Source: Phaeovulum vinaykumarii (GTDB taxonomy: Bacteria > Pseudomonadota > Alphaproteobacteria > Rhodobacterales > Rhodobacteraceae). From it: a stretch of DNA of 64,000 nucleotides. Positions 29,325-38,521 of the stretch are shown one piece after another (position 1 is the stretch's first letter; every line of letters starts with the position of its first letter). The notes beneath the pieces were generated by a model. It saw only the letters and a program-made list of their open reading frames with translations. It was not told the origin of the DNA and searched no databases. The stretch lies in assembly GCF_900156695.1 (NCBI RefSeq), contig NZ_FTOM01000001.1:620001-684000 (forward strand). The letters run 5' to 3'. The translations under genes were made by a program, and so were the position numbers.

Positions 29325-30064
29325 GCACGCTTCTCGAGGTTTCGGGCGTTTCGGTCACCTTCGACGGCTTCCGCGCCATCAACAACCTGTCCTTTTCCAT
29401 CGCCGAGGGCGAGTTGCGCGCGGTGATCGGGCCGAACGGGGCGGGCAAGACCACCTTCATGGACATCGTGACCGGCAAGACACGGCCCGACAGCGGGCGG
29501 GTGCTCTTCGGCGAGAAATCGGTCGATCTTCTGCGCCTGTCCGAGGCGCGTATCGCGCGGGCGGGGGTGGGGCGCAAGTTCCAGCGCCCGACCGTCTTCG
29601 AAGATCAGACCGTGGCCGAGAACCTGATGCTGGCGCTGCGCGCCCATCGCGCGCCCTGGCGGGTGCTGTTCTGGCGCCCGAAACCGGCCGACCACGCCCG
29701 CATCGCGGAACTGGCCGCCGAGGTCGGCCTGTCGGATCAGTTGCCGCGCAAGGCGGGCGAGCTGAGCCACGGGCAGAAGCAATGGCTCGAGATCGGGATG
29801 CTTCTGGCGCAGGAGCCGCGGCTCTTGCTGGTCGACGAGCCCGCCGCCGGCATGACCGGCCCCGAGCGCGAACATACCACCGACCTTCTGGTGTCGCTGG
29901 CGCGCAGCCGCGCCGTGGTGGTGGTGGAACATGACATGGAATTCGTGCGCCGGCTGGCCTGCAAGGTCACGGTCCTGCACGAGGGCTCGGTCCTGGCCGA
30001 GGGCTCGCTGGACCATGTGACCGCCAACCCGGCGGTGATCGACGTCTATCTGGGGCGCGGATGA
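29321..30064 (+). CDS. urtD: Urea ABC transporter ATP-binding protein UrtD
   Basis: 247 aa. ATPase with Walker A GPNGAGKTT (residues about 36-44), signature LSHGQKQWLEIGM (a UrtD-type variant of LSGGQ), Walker B LLLVDEPAAGM and the switch His in VVVVEHDMEFV. It overlaps urtC and urtE by 4 bp each, indicating translational coupling. Confidence 0.96.
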   Translation: MSTLLEVSGVSVTFDGFRAINNLSFSIAEGELRAVIGPNGAGKTTFMDIVTGKTRPDSGRVLFGEKSVDLLRLSEARIARAGVGRKFQRPTVFEDQTVAENLMLALRAHRAPWRVLFWRPKPADHARIAELAAEVGLSDQLPRKAGELSHGQKQWLEIGMLLAQEPRLLLVDEPAAGMTGPEREHTTDLLVSLARSRAVVVVEHDMEFVRRLACKVTVLHEGSVLAEGSLDHVTANPAVIDVYLGRG

Positions 30065-30759
30065 TGCTGAGAACCGAGAACCTGACCCTTCATTACGGCG
30101 GCAGCCAGATCCTGCATGGCATCGACCTTGCGGCCGAGGCCGGACAGGTGACCTGCGTCATGGGCACCAACGGCGTGGGCAAGACCTCGCTTCTCAAGGC
30201 GCTGGCGGGCACGCATCCGCGCTCGGGCGGCGAGATCGAGCTGGACGGCGAGCGGCTGGGCCGGCTGCCGGCGCAGGCGATGGCGCGCAAGGGGCTGGCC
30301 GTCGTGCCGCAGGGGCGGATGATCTTTCCGCTGCTGAGCGTGCGCGAGAACCTCGAGACCGGCTTTGCCTGCCTGCCGCGTTCCGAACACCGCATCCCCG
30401 ACGAGATCTTCGAGCTGTTCCCGGTGCTGGCCGAGATGTCCCACCGCCGCGGGGGCGACCTGTCGGGCGGCCAGCAACAGCAACTGGCGATCGCGCGCGC
30501 CATGATCACCCGGCCCAAGGTGCTGCTTCTGGACGAACCGACCGAAGGCATCCAGCCCAACATCATCCAGCAGATCGGGCGGGTGATCCGGCATCTGCGC
30601 GACCGCGGCGACATGGCCATCATCCTGGTCGAGCAATATTTCGACTTTGCCTGGGATCTGGCCGACCGCTTCTATGTCCTGCGCCGCGGCGAGGTGGCCC
30701 TGTCGGGGGCGCGCGCCGAGACCACGCGCGAGGCCCTGCGCCAGGCGGTTTCCGTCTGA
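30061..30759 (+). CDS. urtE: Urea ABC transporter ATP-binding protein UrtE
   Basis: Second ATPase of the urea transporter. 232 aa. Walker A GTNGVGKTS, signature LSGGQQQQLAIAR, Walker B LLLDEPTEGIQPNII and switch His region (EQYFDFA replaces the usual His, as common in LivF/UrtE proteins). Two adjacent ATGs (MMLRTENL); the first overlaps the urtD stop. Confidence 0.96.
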   Translation: MMLRTENLTLHYGGSQILHGIDLAAEAGQVTCVMGTNGVGKTSLLKALAGTHPRSGGEIELDGERLGRLPAQAMARKGLAVVPQGRMIFPLLSVRENLETGFACLPRSEHRIPDEIFELFPVLAEMSHRRGGDLSGGQQQQLAIARAMITRPKVLLLDEPTEGIQPNIIQQIGRVIRHLRDRGDMAIILVEQYFDFAWDLADRFYVLRRGEVALSGARAETTREALRQAVSV

Positions 30760-30861
30760 TGCAGGCCCGCCTGCCGCCGGGCGGGCAGTGCTGATCCCTT
30801 GAAGCGGGCCGAAAAACCCCGTAACCAAGGCCGAATTCACATCCAACACGAGACGCTGCCC

Positions 30862-32085
30862 ATGTCCGCGCCAAAGAAAGTCGTGCTCGCCTATTCCGGC
30901 GGCCTCGATACCTCGATCATCCTGAAGTGGCTACAAACCGAATACGGCTGCGAGGTCATCACCTTCACCGCCGACCTCGGCCAGGGCGAGGAACTGGAGC
31001 CCGCGCGCCAGAAGGCCGAGATGCTGGGCATCAAGCCCGAGAACATCCACATCACCGACGTGCGCGAGGAATTCGTGCGCGACTTCGTGTTCCCGATGTT
31101 CCGCGCCAATGCGCTCTATGAGGGGCTCTATCTGCTGGGCACCTCGATCGCGCGGCCGCTGATCTCGAAGCATCTGGTCGATCTGGCGCATCTGCACGGC
31201 GCCGATGCCATCGCCCACGGCGCCACCGGCAAGGGCAACGATCAGGTGCGGTTCGAGCTGTCGGCCTATGCGCTTGACCCGGCGATCAAGGTGATCGCGC
31301 CCTGGCGGGAATGGGATCTGACCTCGCGCACCAAGCTGCTGGAATTCGCCGAGGCCAACCAGATCCCGATCGCCAAGGACAAGCGCGGCGAAGCGCCCTT
31401 CTCGGTGGACGCGAACCTGCTGCACACCTCCTCGGAGGGCAAGGCGCTGGAGGATCCGGCGGTCGAGGCGGGCGATTACGTCTATCAGCGCACGGTGAAC
31501 CCCGAAGATGCGCCCGACACCCCCGAATACATCGAGGTGACCTTCGAGACGGGCGACGCCGTGGCCATCGACGGCAAGGCGATGAGCCCGGCCACGATCC
31601 TGACCACGCTGAACGAATACGGCCGCAAGCACGGCATCGGGCGTCTGGATTTCGTGGAAAACCGCTTTGTCGGCATGAAGTCGCGCGGCATCTACGAAAC
31701 CCCCGGCGGCACCATCTTGCTGGAGGCCCACCGCGGCATCGAGCAGATCACGCTGGACGCCGGCGCGGGCCACCTGAAAGACAGCATCATGCCGCGCTAT
31801 GCCGAGCTGATCTATAACGGCTTCTGGTTCAGCCCCGAACGCGAGATGCTTCAGGCGCTGATCGACAAGAGCCAGGAACACGTCACCGGCACCGTGCGGC
31901 TCAAGCTCTACAAGGGTTCGGTCCATTGCGTCGGCCGCTGGTCGGATCATTCGCTCTATTCCGAGAAGCACGTGACCTTCGAGGAAGACGCCGGCGCCTA
32001 TGACCAGAAGGACGCCGCGGGCTTCATCCACCTGAACGCGCTGCGCCTGAAGCTGATCGCCACGCGCAACGCCAAGGTCAAGTGA
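30862..32085 (+). CDS. argG: Argininosuccinate synthase
   Basis: Joins citrulline and aspartate with ATP in arginine synthesis. 407 aa. N-type PP-loop AYSGGLDTS at 10-18, [14 protein letters not shown], and the C-terminal [22 protein letters not shown] region (quoted in parts) match Arg[16 protein letters not shown] chosen; an upstream in-frame extension shows no conserved sequence. It lies 102 bp after urtE; linking urea nitrogen and arginine metabolism is plausible but the link here is only positional. Confidence 0.97.
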   Translation: MSAPKKVVLAYSGGLDTSIILKWLQTEYGCEVITFTADLGQGEELEPARQKAEMLGIKPENIHITDVREEFVRDFVFPMFRANALYEGLYLLGTSIARPLISKHLVDLAHLHGADAIAHGATGKGNDQVRFELSAYALDPAIKVIAPWREWDLTSRTKLLEFAEANQIPIAKDKRGEAPFSVDANLLHTSSEGKALEDPAVEAGDYVYQRTVNPEDAPDTPEYIEVTFETGDAVAIDGKAMSPATILTTLNEYGRKHGIGRLDFVENRFVGMKSRGIYETPGGTILLEAHRGIEQITLDAGAGHLKDSIMPRYAELIYNGFWFSPEREMLQALIDKSQEHVTGTVRLKLYKGSVHCVGRWSDHSLYSEKHVTFEEDAGAYDQKDAAGFIHLNALRLKLIATRNAKVK

Positions 32086-32095
32086 CGCGGCCCGA

Positions 32096-32623
32096 ATGAC
32101 CGCACGGGCCGCCATCCTCACCGTATCCGACCGCGCCAGCCGCGGCGAATATGCCGACAAGGGCGGCCCGGCGGCCGAAGACTGGCTGCGGGCGGTGGTG
32201 ACATCGCCCCTGGCCATCACCCGCCAGATCATCCCCGACGGGCGCGACGTCGTGGCCAGCGCCCTGCGCGCGCAGGTCGCGGACGGGGTGGACCTGATCC
32301 TGGTCACGGGCGGCACCGGCCCCGCCCCGCGCGACGAGACCCCCGAGGGTCTGTTTGCCGTGATCGACAAGGAACTGCCCGGCTTCGGCGAGGAAATGCG
32401 CCGCGCGTCCCTGGCCGAGGTGCCGACCGCGATCCTGTCGCGTCAGACCGCCGGCATCGCCGGGAAAAGCCTCATCATCCTGATCCCGGGCAAGCCCGCG
32501 GCCATCGACACCTGCCTGAGCGCGGTCTTTGCCGCCGTGCCCTATTGCCTGGACCTGATCGGCGCGGCGCGGATCGAGACCGACCCCGCGCGGATCACGG
32601 CCTTCCGGCCCAAGGGCGCCTGA
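32096..32623 (+). CDS. mogA: Molybdopterin adenylyltransferase (MogA/MoaB family)
   Basis: Activates molybdopterin by adenylation before Mo insertion. 175 aa. TVSDRASRGEYADKGGP near the N-terminus and VTGGTGPAPRDETPEG (residues about 65-80) are the family motifs, followed by SRQTAGIAGKSLIILIPGKP. It starts 10 bp after argG. The MogA rather than MoaB assignment is from the overall pattern. Confidence 0.9.
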   Translation: MTARAAILTVSDRASRGEYADKGGPAAEDWLRAVVTSPLAITRQIIPDGRDVVASALRAQVADGVDLILVTGGTGPAPRDETPEGLFAVIDKELPGFGEEMRRASLAEVPTAILSRQTAGIAGKSLIILIPGKPAAIDTCLSAVFAAVPYCLDLIGAARIETDPARITAFRPKGA

Positions 32624-32651
32624 GCCCCCGAAAGAGGTCAAATGGGCTGGC

Positions 32652-33674
32652 TCAACGCGGCGGGCGGATCGTATCGCCGCGGCTGAAGCTGGGGGTCAGT
32701 TCGATCACCTGGCCGCCGTCCTCGTGCCCCGAGATGATCGCCGCCGCGCGCCGGCCGATCTCCTTGCGGCAGGCATCCATCGACGCCAGCCGCCGCGGCA
32801 ACCCCTCGATCAGCTCGACCCCGTTGAACCCGGCAAGGCCCAACGAGCCGGGCACGTCCATCCCCTGCTCAAGGCACCACAAAAGCCCACCCGCCCCGAT
32901 CATGTCGTTGGAGTAATAAAGAAAATCCAGATCGGGCGAGCGGGCCAGCATGGTCTTGGTCATCTCGCGGCCCTTGGCCAGCGCCGAGCCGCCCGAATAG
33001 AATTCGCGGTCTTCAAGCACCAGCCCCGCCTCGGCCAGCCCCGCCTCGAACCCCTCGAGACGTTTGCGCGCGCGGTGATCCTCGGGCATCTTGGTGCCCA
33101 TGAAGCCCACCCGGCGATAGCCCGCCTCGACGATGGCGCGCGCCATCTCGAGACCCGCGCGCCGATGCGAGATCCCCACGACCGAATCGATCCCCGCGCC
33201 GTCCACGTCCATGATCTCGACCACCGGCGCGCCGGCATTGGCCAGCATGGCGCGCGCGGCATCGGAATGTTCCAGCCCGGCCAGGATCACCCCGGTCGGC
33301 CGCCAGCTCAGCATCTCGTAGAGAACGGCCTCCTCGCGCTCGGGGCGGTAATTGGTGACGCCCACGACCGGGGTCAGCCCGGTGCCCTCCAGCTCGGCCG
33401 AGATGCCACCCAGGACATCGGGAAAGACCAGGTTCGACAGCGACGGGATCACCACCGCGACCAGGTTGACCCGCTGGCTGGCCAGCGCGCCGGCGATGCG
33501 GTTGGGCACATAGCCCAGCGTCCGGGCGGCCTCGAGCACGCGCTTGCGGGTGGCCTCGGAGACATCGCCGCGGTTGCGCAGCACCCGGCTGACCGTCATC
33601 TCCGACACGCCCGAGGCCTCGGAGACATCGCGCAGGGTCAGGGTTCGGCGGCGCTCGGTCGGCGGACGGGTCAC
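32652..33674 (-). CDS. LacI-family transcriptional regulator
   Basis: 340 aa. N-terminal helix-turn-helix TLRDVSEASGVSEMTVSRVL (about 13-32) with the hinge helix at about 50-60 (ALASQRVNLV), then a periplasmic-binding-like sensor domain. The overall pattern is close to GntR-type gluconate regulators, but the ligand is not determinable. The start is GTG with AAGGA upstream. No sugar-uptake genes are adjacent, so its targets probably lie elsewhere. Confidence 0.9.
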   Translation of the reverse strand: MTRPPTERRRTLTLRDVSEASGVSEMTVSRVLRNRGDVSEATRKRVLEAARTLGYVPNRIAGALASQRVNLVAVVIPSLSNLVFPDVLGGISAELEGTGLTPVVGVTNYRPEREEAVLYEMLSWRPTGVILAGLEHSDAARAMLANAGAPVVEIMDVDGAGIDSVVGISHRRAGLEMARAIVEAGYRRVGFMGTKMPEDHRARKRLEGFEAGLAEAGLVLEDREFYSGGSALAKGREMTKTMLARSPDLDFLYYSNDMIGAGGLLWCLEQGMDVPGSLGLAGFNGVELIEGLPRRLASMDACRKEIGRRAAAIISGHEDGGQVIELTPSFSRGDTIRPPR

Positions 33675-33766
33675 GCGGCGTTCCTTCGTGGGTATCGTGG
33701 GGCTGAATGCCCTCTGTTAGCGCCAAACAAGACCCGCACGCAAGCAGATCGGAGCGGCGCGCCCCC

Positions 33767-35710
33767 TCAGAGCCGGATGCGCAGGCGCAAGAATCCCTGA
33801 GGCGTCAGGCCCAGCGGCTCGGCCTCCAGATCGGTCAGCTCATGCAGATGCGCCGCGGCGCCGGGGCCGGTGTCGAAGACGGCGGTGGTGCCGGGCATCG
33901 GCCGGATCGACCAGCCGCGCGGCATCTGCGGATCGACCGCGCGCGCGCCCTGCGCGGCCAGATAGGCCAGGACGATCTCGCGGATGGGCGCCGCCCCCTC
34001 AAGCACCACCTCCATCTCGGCCAGGCCGGGAAAATGCCCGCCGCCATGCGCGCGATAGCTGTTGGTGGCGATGACGAACATGTCGCCCGGCCCCACCGGG
34101 CGGCCCTGATGGCGCAACGCCCCGATGCGCCGCGCGCCGGGGTTGACCAGCAGGCCGGCCAGGTCATAGCGGGCCGGCTGGCTGAGGTCGATCTCGCAAG
34201 TGATGCCGTCGATCACGTCGAAATTGTAGCTGGGAAAGTCGGGCGCGATCAGCGGCTGATCCGCCCCGCCCGGCCGCAGTTGGAAAAACACCCCCGCCGA
34301 GCGTTCCAGCCATTCCGTCAGAACCGCCCCCGACACGCGCAACGCCCGGATCACATTGGGAAAGAGGTAAAGATCGGCGACATTGCGCAGGACCAGTTCG
34401 CCGGCGGGAATATCGGTGAAGAATTCGGCCCCGCCCCGGCCGCCGTTCTTGTAGGGCGCGGTCGCCGACAAGATGGGCAGACCGGCATGCGGCCCGCCGG
34501 CCAGGCCTTGCGCGACATGCCAGCGCTGGGCCTCGGCCACCAGCCGCAGACAGGCCGAGGGTGCGACCAGCGAGAAATAGCTGTGCAGCGGCCGCGCGCT
34601 GACGCCGACGGGGCGGCGCACGAACCCCAGCGCGGCCTGATGCGCCGCGGCGGCGGCGGCGACCACCTCGGGGGCGTCGGCGGCCAGCGGGACCACCGCG
34701 CCCCCCTCGGGGCGGCGCCGGAAGATCGGGCGCAACTCGGACCGCGCGGTCTCGATGCGCCAGCCCTGCGCATCACGCGACAGTTCGAGATCCACCACCC
34801 CCAGATGCGAACCCCAGAACCCCGCCATCACCGCAGGCTTGCCGTGGATCGTGCCGCGCTCGGCGTCGACACAGGCCGGAAACGGCGGCGGCGCGGAGGG
34901 GGCCGGGCGCGGGGGGGCGGTCTCGGGCGGCCGCGGCAGCAGAAGATGCGCATGCCCCAGAAGCAAGACGTCGATGCCTTCGACCGCGGCAAGCGGCAGC
35001 GCCGCGTTCTCCTGCCCGGCCACGTGATCTGGCGCACCGATCCCGGTATGGGCCAGCGCCACCACGATATCGGCCCCCGCCGCGCGCAGCAGCGGAACCG
35101 CCACGCGCGCCGTTTCCGTGATGTCCAGCGCCTTGACCCGGCCGTTCAGATGGTCGTGGTCCCAGTCCACCACCTGCGGCGGCACCAGCCCGATCACCCC
35201 GATCCCGATCTCGGCGCTCCGACCTTCGGCATCGGTCAGCCGGCGCCGCAGCACCTTCCACGGCGGCAGGATCGGAAGACCGCTCTCGCGCGCGATCAGA
35301 TTGGCCAGGACGAACGGGAATTGCGCGCCCCGCAGCGAGGTCAGCAGATACTCCAGCCCGAAGTTGAAGTCGTGGTTGCCCACGGTCGCGGCGTCATAAC
35401 CCAGCGCATTCATCGCCGAGATGACCGGATGCGGGCGGCTGTCGGACACGCCGTATTCCTGCGCCACGTAATCGCCGAAGGGGTTGCCCTGAAGCAGATC
35501 GCCATCATCGAAGAGAAGCGCGTCGGGGACTTCGGCGCGGGCTTCGGCGATCAGCTGGGCCACGCGCGACAGCCCCACCGTGTCCGAGGGCTGGTCGCCA
35601 TAGTAATCATAGGCCAGCACATGCGCGTGCAGGTCCGTCGTCTCGAGGATGCGCAGGCGAAACCCCGAAGACGCATCCGGTGCGGAAAGCTCTGATCGTC
35701 CGGTCAACAC
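33767..35710 (-). CDS. cpdB: Bifunctional 2',3'-cyclic-nucleotide 2'-phosphodiesterase/3'-nucleotidase
   Basis: Metallophosphoesterase plus 5'-nucleotidase C-terminal domain. 647 aa. Metal-binding motifs LETTDLHAHV (about 22-31), DDGDLLQGNPFGDY, VGNHDFNFGLEYL and the GHAHLLLP segment lie in the N-terminal half; substrate-binding domain in the C-terminal half (about 380-560, YNFDVIDGITCEIDLS). E. coli CpdB is periplasmic, but here no signal peptide is visible at the GTG start or in the short upstream frame. Confidence 0.92.
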   Translation of the reverse strand: MLTGRSELSAPDASSGFRLRILETTDLHAHVLAYDYYGDQPSDTVGLSRVAQLIAEARAEVPDALLFDDGDLLQGNPFGDYVAQEYGVSDSRPHPVISAMNALGYDAATVGNHDFNFGLEYLLTSLRGAQFPFVLANLIARESGLPILPPWKVLRRRLTDAEGRSAEIGIGVIGLVPPQVVDWDHDHLNGRVKALDITETARVAVPLLRAAGADIVVALAHTGIGAPDHVAGQENAALPLAAVEGIDVLLLGHAHLLLPRPPETAPPRPAPSAPPPFPACVDAERGTIHGKPAVMAGFWGSHLGVVDLELSRDAQGWRIETARSELRPIFRRRPEGGAVVPLAADAPEVVAAAAAAHQAALGFVRRPVGVSARPLHSYFSLVAPSACLRLVAEAQRWHVAQGLAGGPHAGLPILSATAPYKNGGRGGAEFFTDIPAGELVLRNVADLYLFPNVIRALRVSGAVLTEWLERSAGVFFQLRPGGADQPLIAPDFPSYNFDVIDGITCEIDLSQPARYDLAGLLVNPGARRIGALRHQGRPVGPGDMFVIATNSYRAHGGGHFPGLAEMEVVLEGAAPIREIVLAYLAAQGARAVDPQMPRGWSIRPMPGTTAVFDTGPGAAAHLHELTDLEAEPLGLTPQGFLRLRIRL

Positions 35711-36024
35711 GGTCCCTTTGCAGGTCTTCTCGAGGACATGGAGGCCCGCCGCGGGCCGGCGGCGGTGGTCTGTGGGGAAAGGTTAACGCCTCACGTATCC
35801 GGCTTCTACCCTGATAATGGCTCTCGGGGTGAACACTCCACCTTCGATTGCGACACCCCGGCCCCTTGGGGGCGCGTGGTTGCACTGGCGTCACGCGGGC
35901 GGCTCTGGCATGACCGGGGCGGCGCAAGACCCCGCGTGCCCGCGCCGGAGGCGCAACATCCCTGCGTGCCCGATCCCTGCGTGCCGGCGCCCGGAGGCGC
36001 GCGCCGCGCCTGAAAGGAGCCCCC
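35711..36024. other. Divergent intergenic region cpdB-nudC
   Basis: 314 bp between divergent genes. It includes a somewhat AT-richer segment (about 35770-35830) likely to hold the promoters, and near-repeats of CCCTGCGTGCC (about 35960-35995). A frame of 91 codons is open but its composition is not protein-like. AAAGGAG precedes the nudC ATG by 5 nt. No clear operator was recognised. Confidence 0.35.
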
Positions 36025-36975
36025 ATGCCCCCCGCCGATCCCGTCACCGATCTCGCAGCCGCCGCCCCCCTGCCCCGCCCCGAACCGGGGCACGAGGGGT
36101 ATTTTGCCGCAGGCGGGGGCATCGACCGGGCCGCGGCGCGGCGTGCGGATCCGGCGGCGCTGGCGCGGATGCGCGCCGCCCCCGACGCCGGGGCCCTGGT
36201 GTTCGAGGCCGGGCGCATTGCCTGCGGTCCGTCGGGGCGGCCGGTCTGGCAGCGCCCCGACCCCGAGGCGCTGTTTCTGGGCCTGGTGCGGGGCGCGCCG
36301 CGGTTTGCCCAGACCGCCAGCGCACCCCCCGAAGGCACGGAATTCATCGACGCCCGCGCCGCCTTTCCGAACCTTGACCCCGCCGAGGCCGAGCTTCTGG
36401 CCACGGCGCGCGCGCTTCTCAACTGGCACCGCACGCATGGGTTTTGTGCCGCCTGCGGGGCGCGCTCGCAGATGACGGCGGCGGGCTGGGAACGACTCTG
36501 TCCGGCCTGTGACACAAGGCATTTTCCGCGCACCGACCCGGTGGTGATCATGCTGATCACGCGCGGCAACGACACGCTTCTGGGCCGGTCGCCGCATTTC
36601 CCGCCGGGGATGTATTCCTGCCTTGCGGGCTTTGTCGAACCGGGCGAGACGCTCGAGGCGGCCGTCGCCCGCGAGGTGGCCGAGGAAACCGGCATCAAGG
36701 TCGGCGCGGTCCGCTATCTGGCCTCGCAGCCCTGGCCCTTTCCCAATTCGCTGATGCTGGCGGCGGTGGGCCTGGCGCAACCGGGGCCGATCCGGCTGGA
36801 CCCGGCCGAGCTTGAGGATGCTCTGTGGCTCAGCCGCGAGGAAACGGTGACCCTTCTGGCCGGGCGCCACGCCACCATGACCGCCCCCCGGCCTGGCGCG
36901 ATTGCGCGTCATCTTCTGGAACTCTGGCTTGCGGACCGGGTGCGATCTGGACAAGATCGACGCCGCACGCGCTGA
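36025..36975 (+). CDS. nudC: NAD+ diphosphatase / RNA deNADding enzyme NudC
   Basis: 316 aa. The zinc ribbon has Cys141, Cys144, Cys159 and Cys162. The Nudix box GFVEPGETLEAAVAREVAEE starts at residue 202, and the NudC-specific motif SQPWPFPNS is at 234-242. Together these distinguish NudC from other Nudix hydrolases. Ribosome site AAAGGAG. Followed 26 bp downstream by a small SRPBCC-like gene on the same strand. Confidence 0.96.
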   Translation: MPPADPVTDLAAAAPLPRPEPGHEGYFAAGGGIDRAAARRADPAALARMRAAPDAGALVFEAGRIACGPSGRPVWQRPDPEALFLGLVRGAPRFAQTASAPPEGTEFIDARAAFPNLDPAEAELLATARALLNWHRTHGFCAACGARSQMTAAGWERLCPACDTRHFPRTDPVVIMLITRGNDTLLGRSPHFPPGMYSCLAGFVEPGETLEAAVAREVAEETGIKVGAVRYLASQPWPFPNSLMLAAVGLAQPGPIRLDPAELEDALWLSREETVTLLAGRHATMTAPRPGAIARHLLELWLADRVRSGQDRRRTR

Positions 36976-37001
36976 CAGGAACCCCGCCAGGGAGACAGGA
37001 C

Positions 37002-37475
37002 ATGAAGTTTTCCAGCCGCGAAGACATCGACGCCCCGATCGAGTTCGTCTTCGACACGCTCACTGACTTCCCCGCCATCGAACTGGCCGCCATGCGCCGC
37101 CGCATCGAGGCCCGGCGGCTGGACACGATGACGACGACCGGAACCGGCATGTCCTGGGACATCCGCTTCAAGCTGCGCGGCAAGATGCGCGAGGTGGTCG
37201 CCACCCTCGACGAGATGGCCCGCCCCGAGAAGCTGGTGTTCAAGGGCGAGTCGGACCATTTCCGCATGACCAGCGCCGCGACCCTGGTCGCGCTGACCCC
37301 CACCCGCACCCGCGTGATCGCGGAACTGGACCTGCGCCCGCGCACGCTGGGCGCGCGGCTGATGGTGCAATCGGCCAAGCTGGGCAAGTCGTCGCTGACG
37401 CGCCGCTTCAACGAGCGTATCGCCCAATTCGCGCGCGGGATCGAGACGCGCCACGCGCGCTCCGAATCCGTCTGA
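37002..37475 (+). CDS. SRPBCC (START-like) family protein
   Basis: 157 aa. MKFSSREDIDAPIEFVFDTL at the N-terminus, followed by beta-strands and the helix-grip C-terminal segment, is the pattern of polyketide-cyclase/START-like ligand-binding proteins. No signal peptide. Ribosome site GGAGACAGGA lies before the ATG. It may be co-transcribed with nudC; ligand and function are unknown. Confidence 0.82.
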   Translation: MKFSSREDIDAPIEFVFDTLTDFPAIELAAMRRRIEARRLDTMTTTGTGMSWDIRFKLRGKMREVVATLDEMARPEKLVFKGESDHFRMTSAATLVALTPTRTRVIAELDLRPRTLGARLMVQSAKLGKSSLTRRFNERIAQFARGIETRHARSESV

Positions 37476-37523
37476 CGCCCTGTCGGCTGTGCGGGGGGCC
37501 GCCTGTCCGGGCCGCGCCCGCCT

Positions 37524-38366
37524 TCAGAGGCGGCGCGCGTCGGCGGGATAAACCCCCAGGATCTCGAGCTTCGAGGTGAAGAACGCCAGCTCATCCAGCG
37601 CCCGGCGCACGCCCGGATCGTCGGGGTGGCCTTCGATATCGGCATAGAACTGGGTCGCGGTGAAGCTGCCATTGACCATGTAGCTTTCCAGCTTGGTCAT
37701 GTTGACGCCATTGGTGGCAAAGCCCCCCATCGCCTTGTAGAGCGCGGCGGGAATGTTGCGCACGCGGAAGACGAAGGTGGTCATCATCCGCTCGGCGCGG
37801 CGGCGCCCGTCGGGTTCGCGCGACATGATCAGGAAGCGGGTGGTGTTGTTCGACTTGTCCTCGATGTGGCGCGCCAGGATGTCCAGCCCGTAGATCTCGC
37901 CGGCCAGTTCCGTGGCCAGCGCCGCCACCTTGGGGTCGCCCTGTTCGGCCACCAGCCGCGCCGACCCGGCCGTGTCCGCCCCGGTGACCGGACGCAGCCC
38001 GTGATCCCGCAGGAATGTCCGGCATTGACCCAGAAGGACGGTGTGACTCATTGCCGCTTCCACCTTGTCGAGCGGCGTTCCCGGAAGGGCCAGAAGGTTG
38101 ATGTGAACCCGCACGAAGGCTTCATCGACGATGTGCAGGCCACTTTCGGGTAACAGATGGTGAATGTCGGCAACCCGGCCATATGTTGAGTTTTCGACCG
38201 GAAGCATCGCAAGATCAGCATCCTTGCGGCGCACGGCATCGATCGCATCCTCGAAGGTGCGGCAAGGCAGGGCCTCCATCTCGGGCCGTGCCTCGCGGCA
38301 TGCCTGATGCGAATAGGCGCCGGGTTCGCCCTGAAAGGCGATGCGGCCGATCGTCTTGGCGCTCAT
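37524..38366 (-). CDS. pheA: Prephenate dehydratase
   Basis: Converts prephenate to phenylpyruvate in phenylalanine synthesis. 280 aa. The N-terminal catalytic domain (AFQGEPGAYSHQACREA; NTTRFLIMSRE containing the catalytic Thr-Arg-Phe) is followed by an ACT regulatory domain (about 195-275, with GVNMTKLESYMV), which suggests feedback inhibition by phenylalanine. ATG start. Divergent from the acidic repeat protein. Confidence 0.96.
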   Translation of the reverse strand: MSAKTIGRIAFQGEPGAYSHQACREARPEMEALPCRTFEDAIDAVRRKDADLAMLPVENSTYGRVADIHHLLPESGLHIVDEAFVRVHINLLALPGTPLDKVEAAMSHTVLLGQCRTFLRDHGLRPVTGADTAGSARLVAEQGDPKVAALATELAGEIYGLDILARHIEDKSNNTTRFLIMSREPDGRRRAERMMTTFVFRVRNIPAALYKAMGGFATNGVNMTKLESYMVNGSFTATQFYADIEGHPDDPGVRRALDELAFFTSKLEILGVYPADARRL

Positions 38367-38521
38367 GCTACCGTCTCCGTCGCTGGGAAAACCGCCGTTT
38401 TCCGGTGGTCCTGCGGCTAACTATACCTTGATCCTGCCGAGTTGAAGTGGATACATCCCTAGCAGCAACAGCCAATTCCATTGGCTTCACTCAGCATTCA
38501 GCGAAAAGTCGGGGTAGCCAC

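Noticed and set aside
35738-36013. 91-codon frame before nudC
   Set aside because: Composition and repeats look non-coding; no conserved segment or ribosome site.
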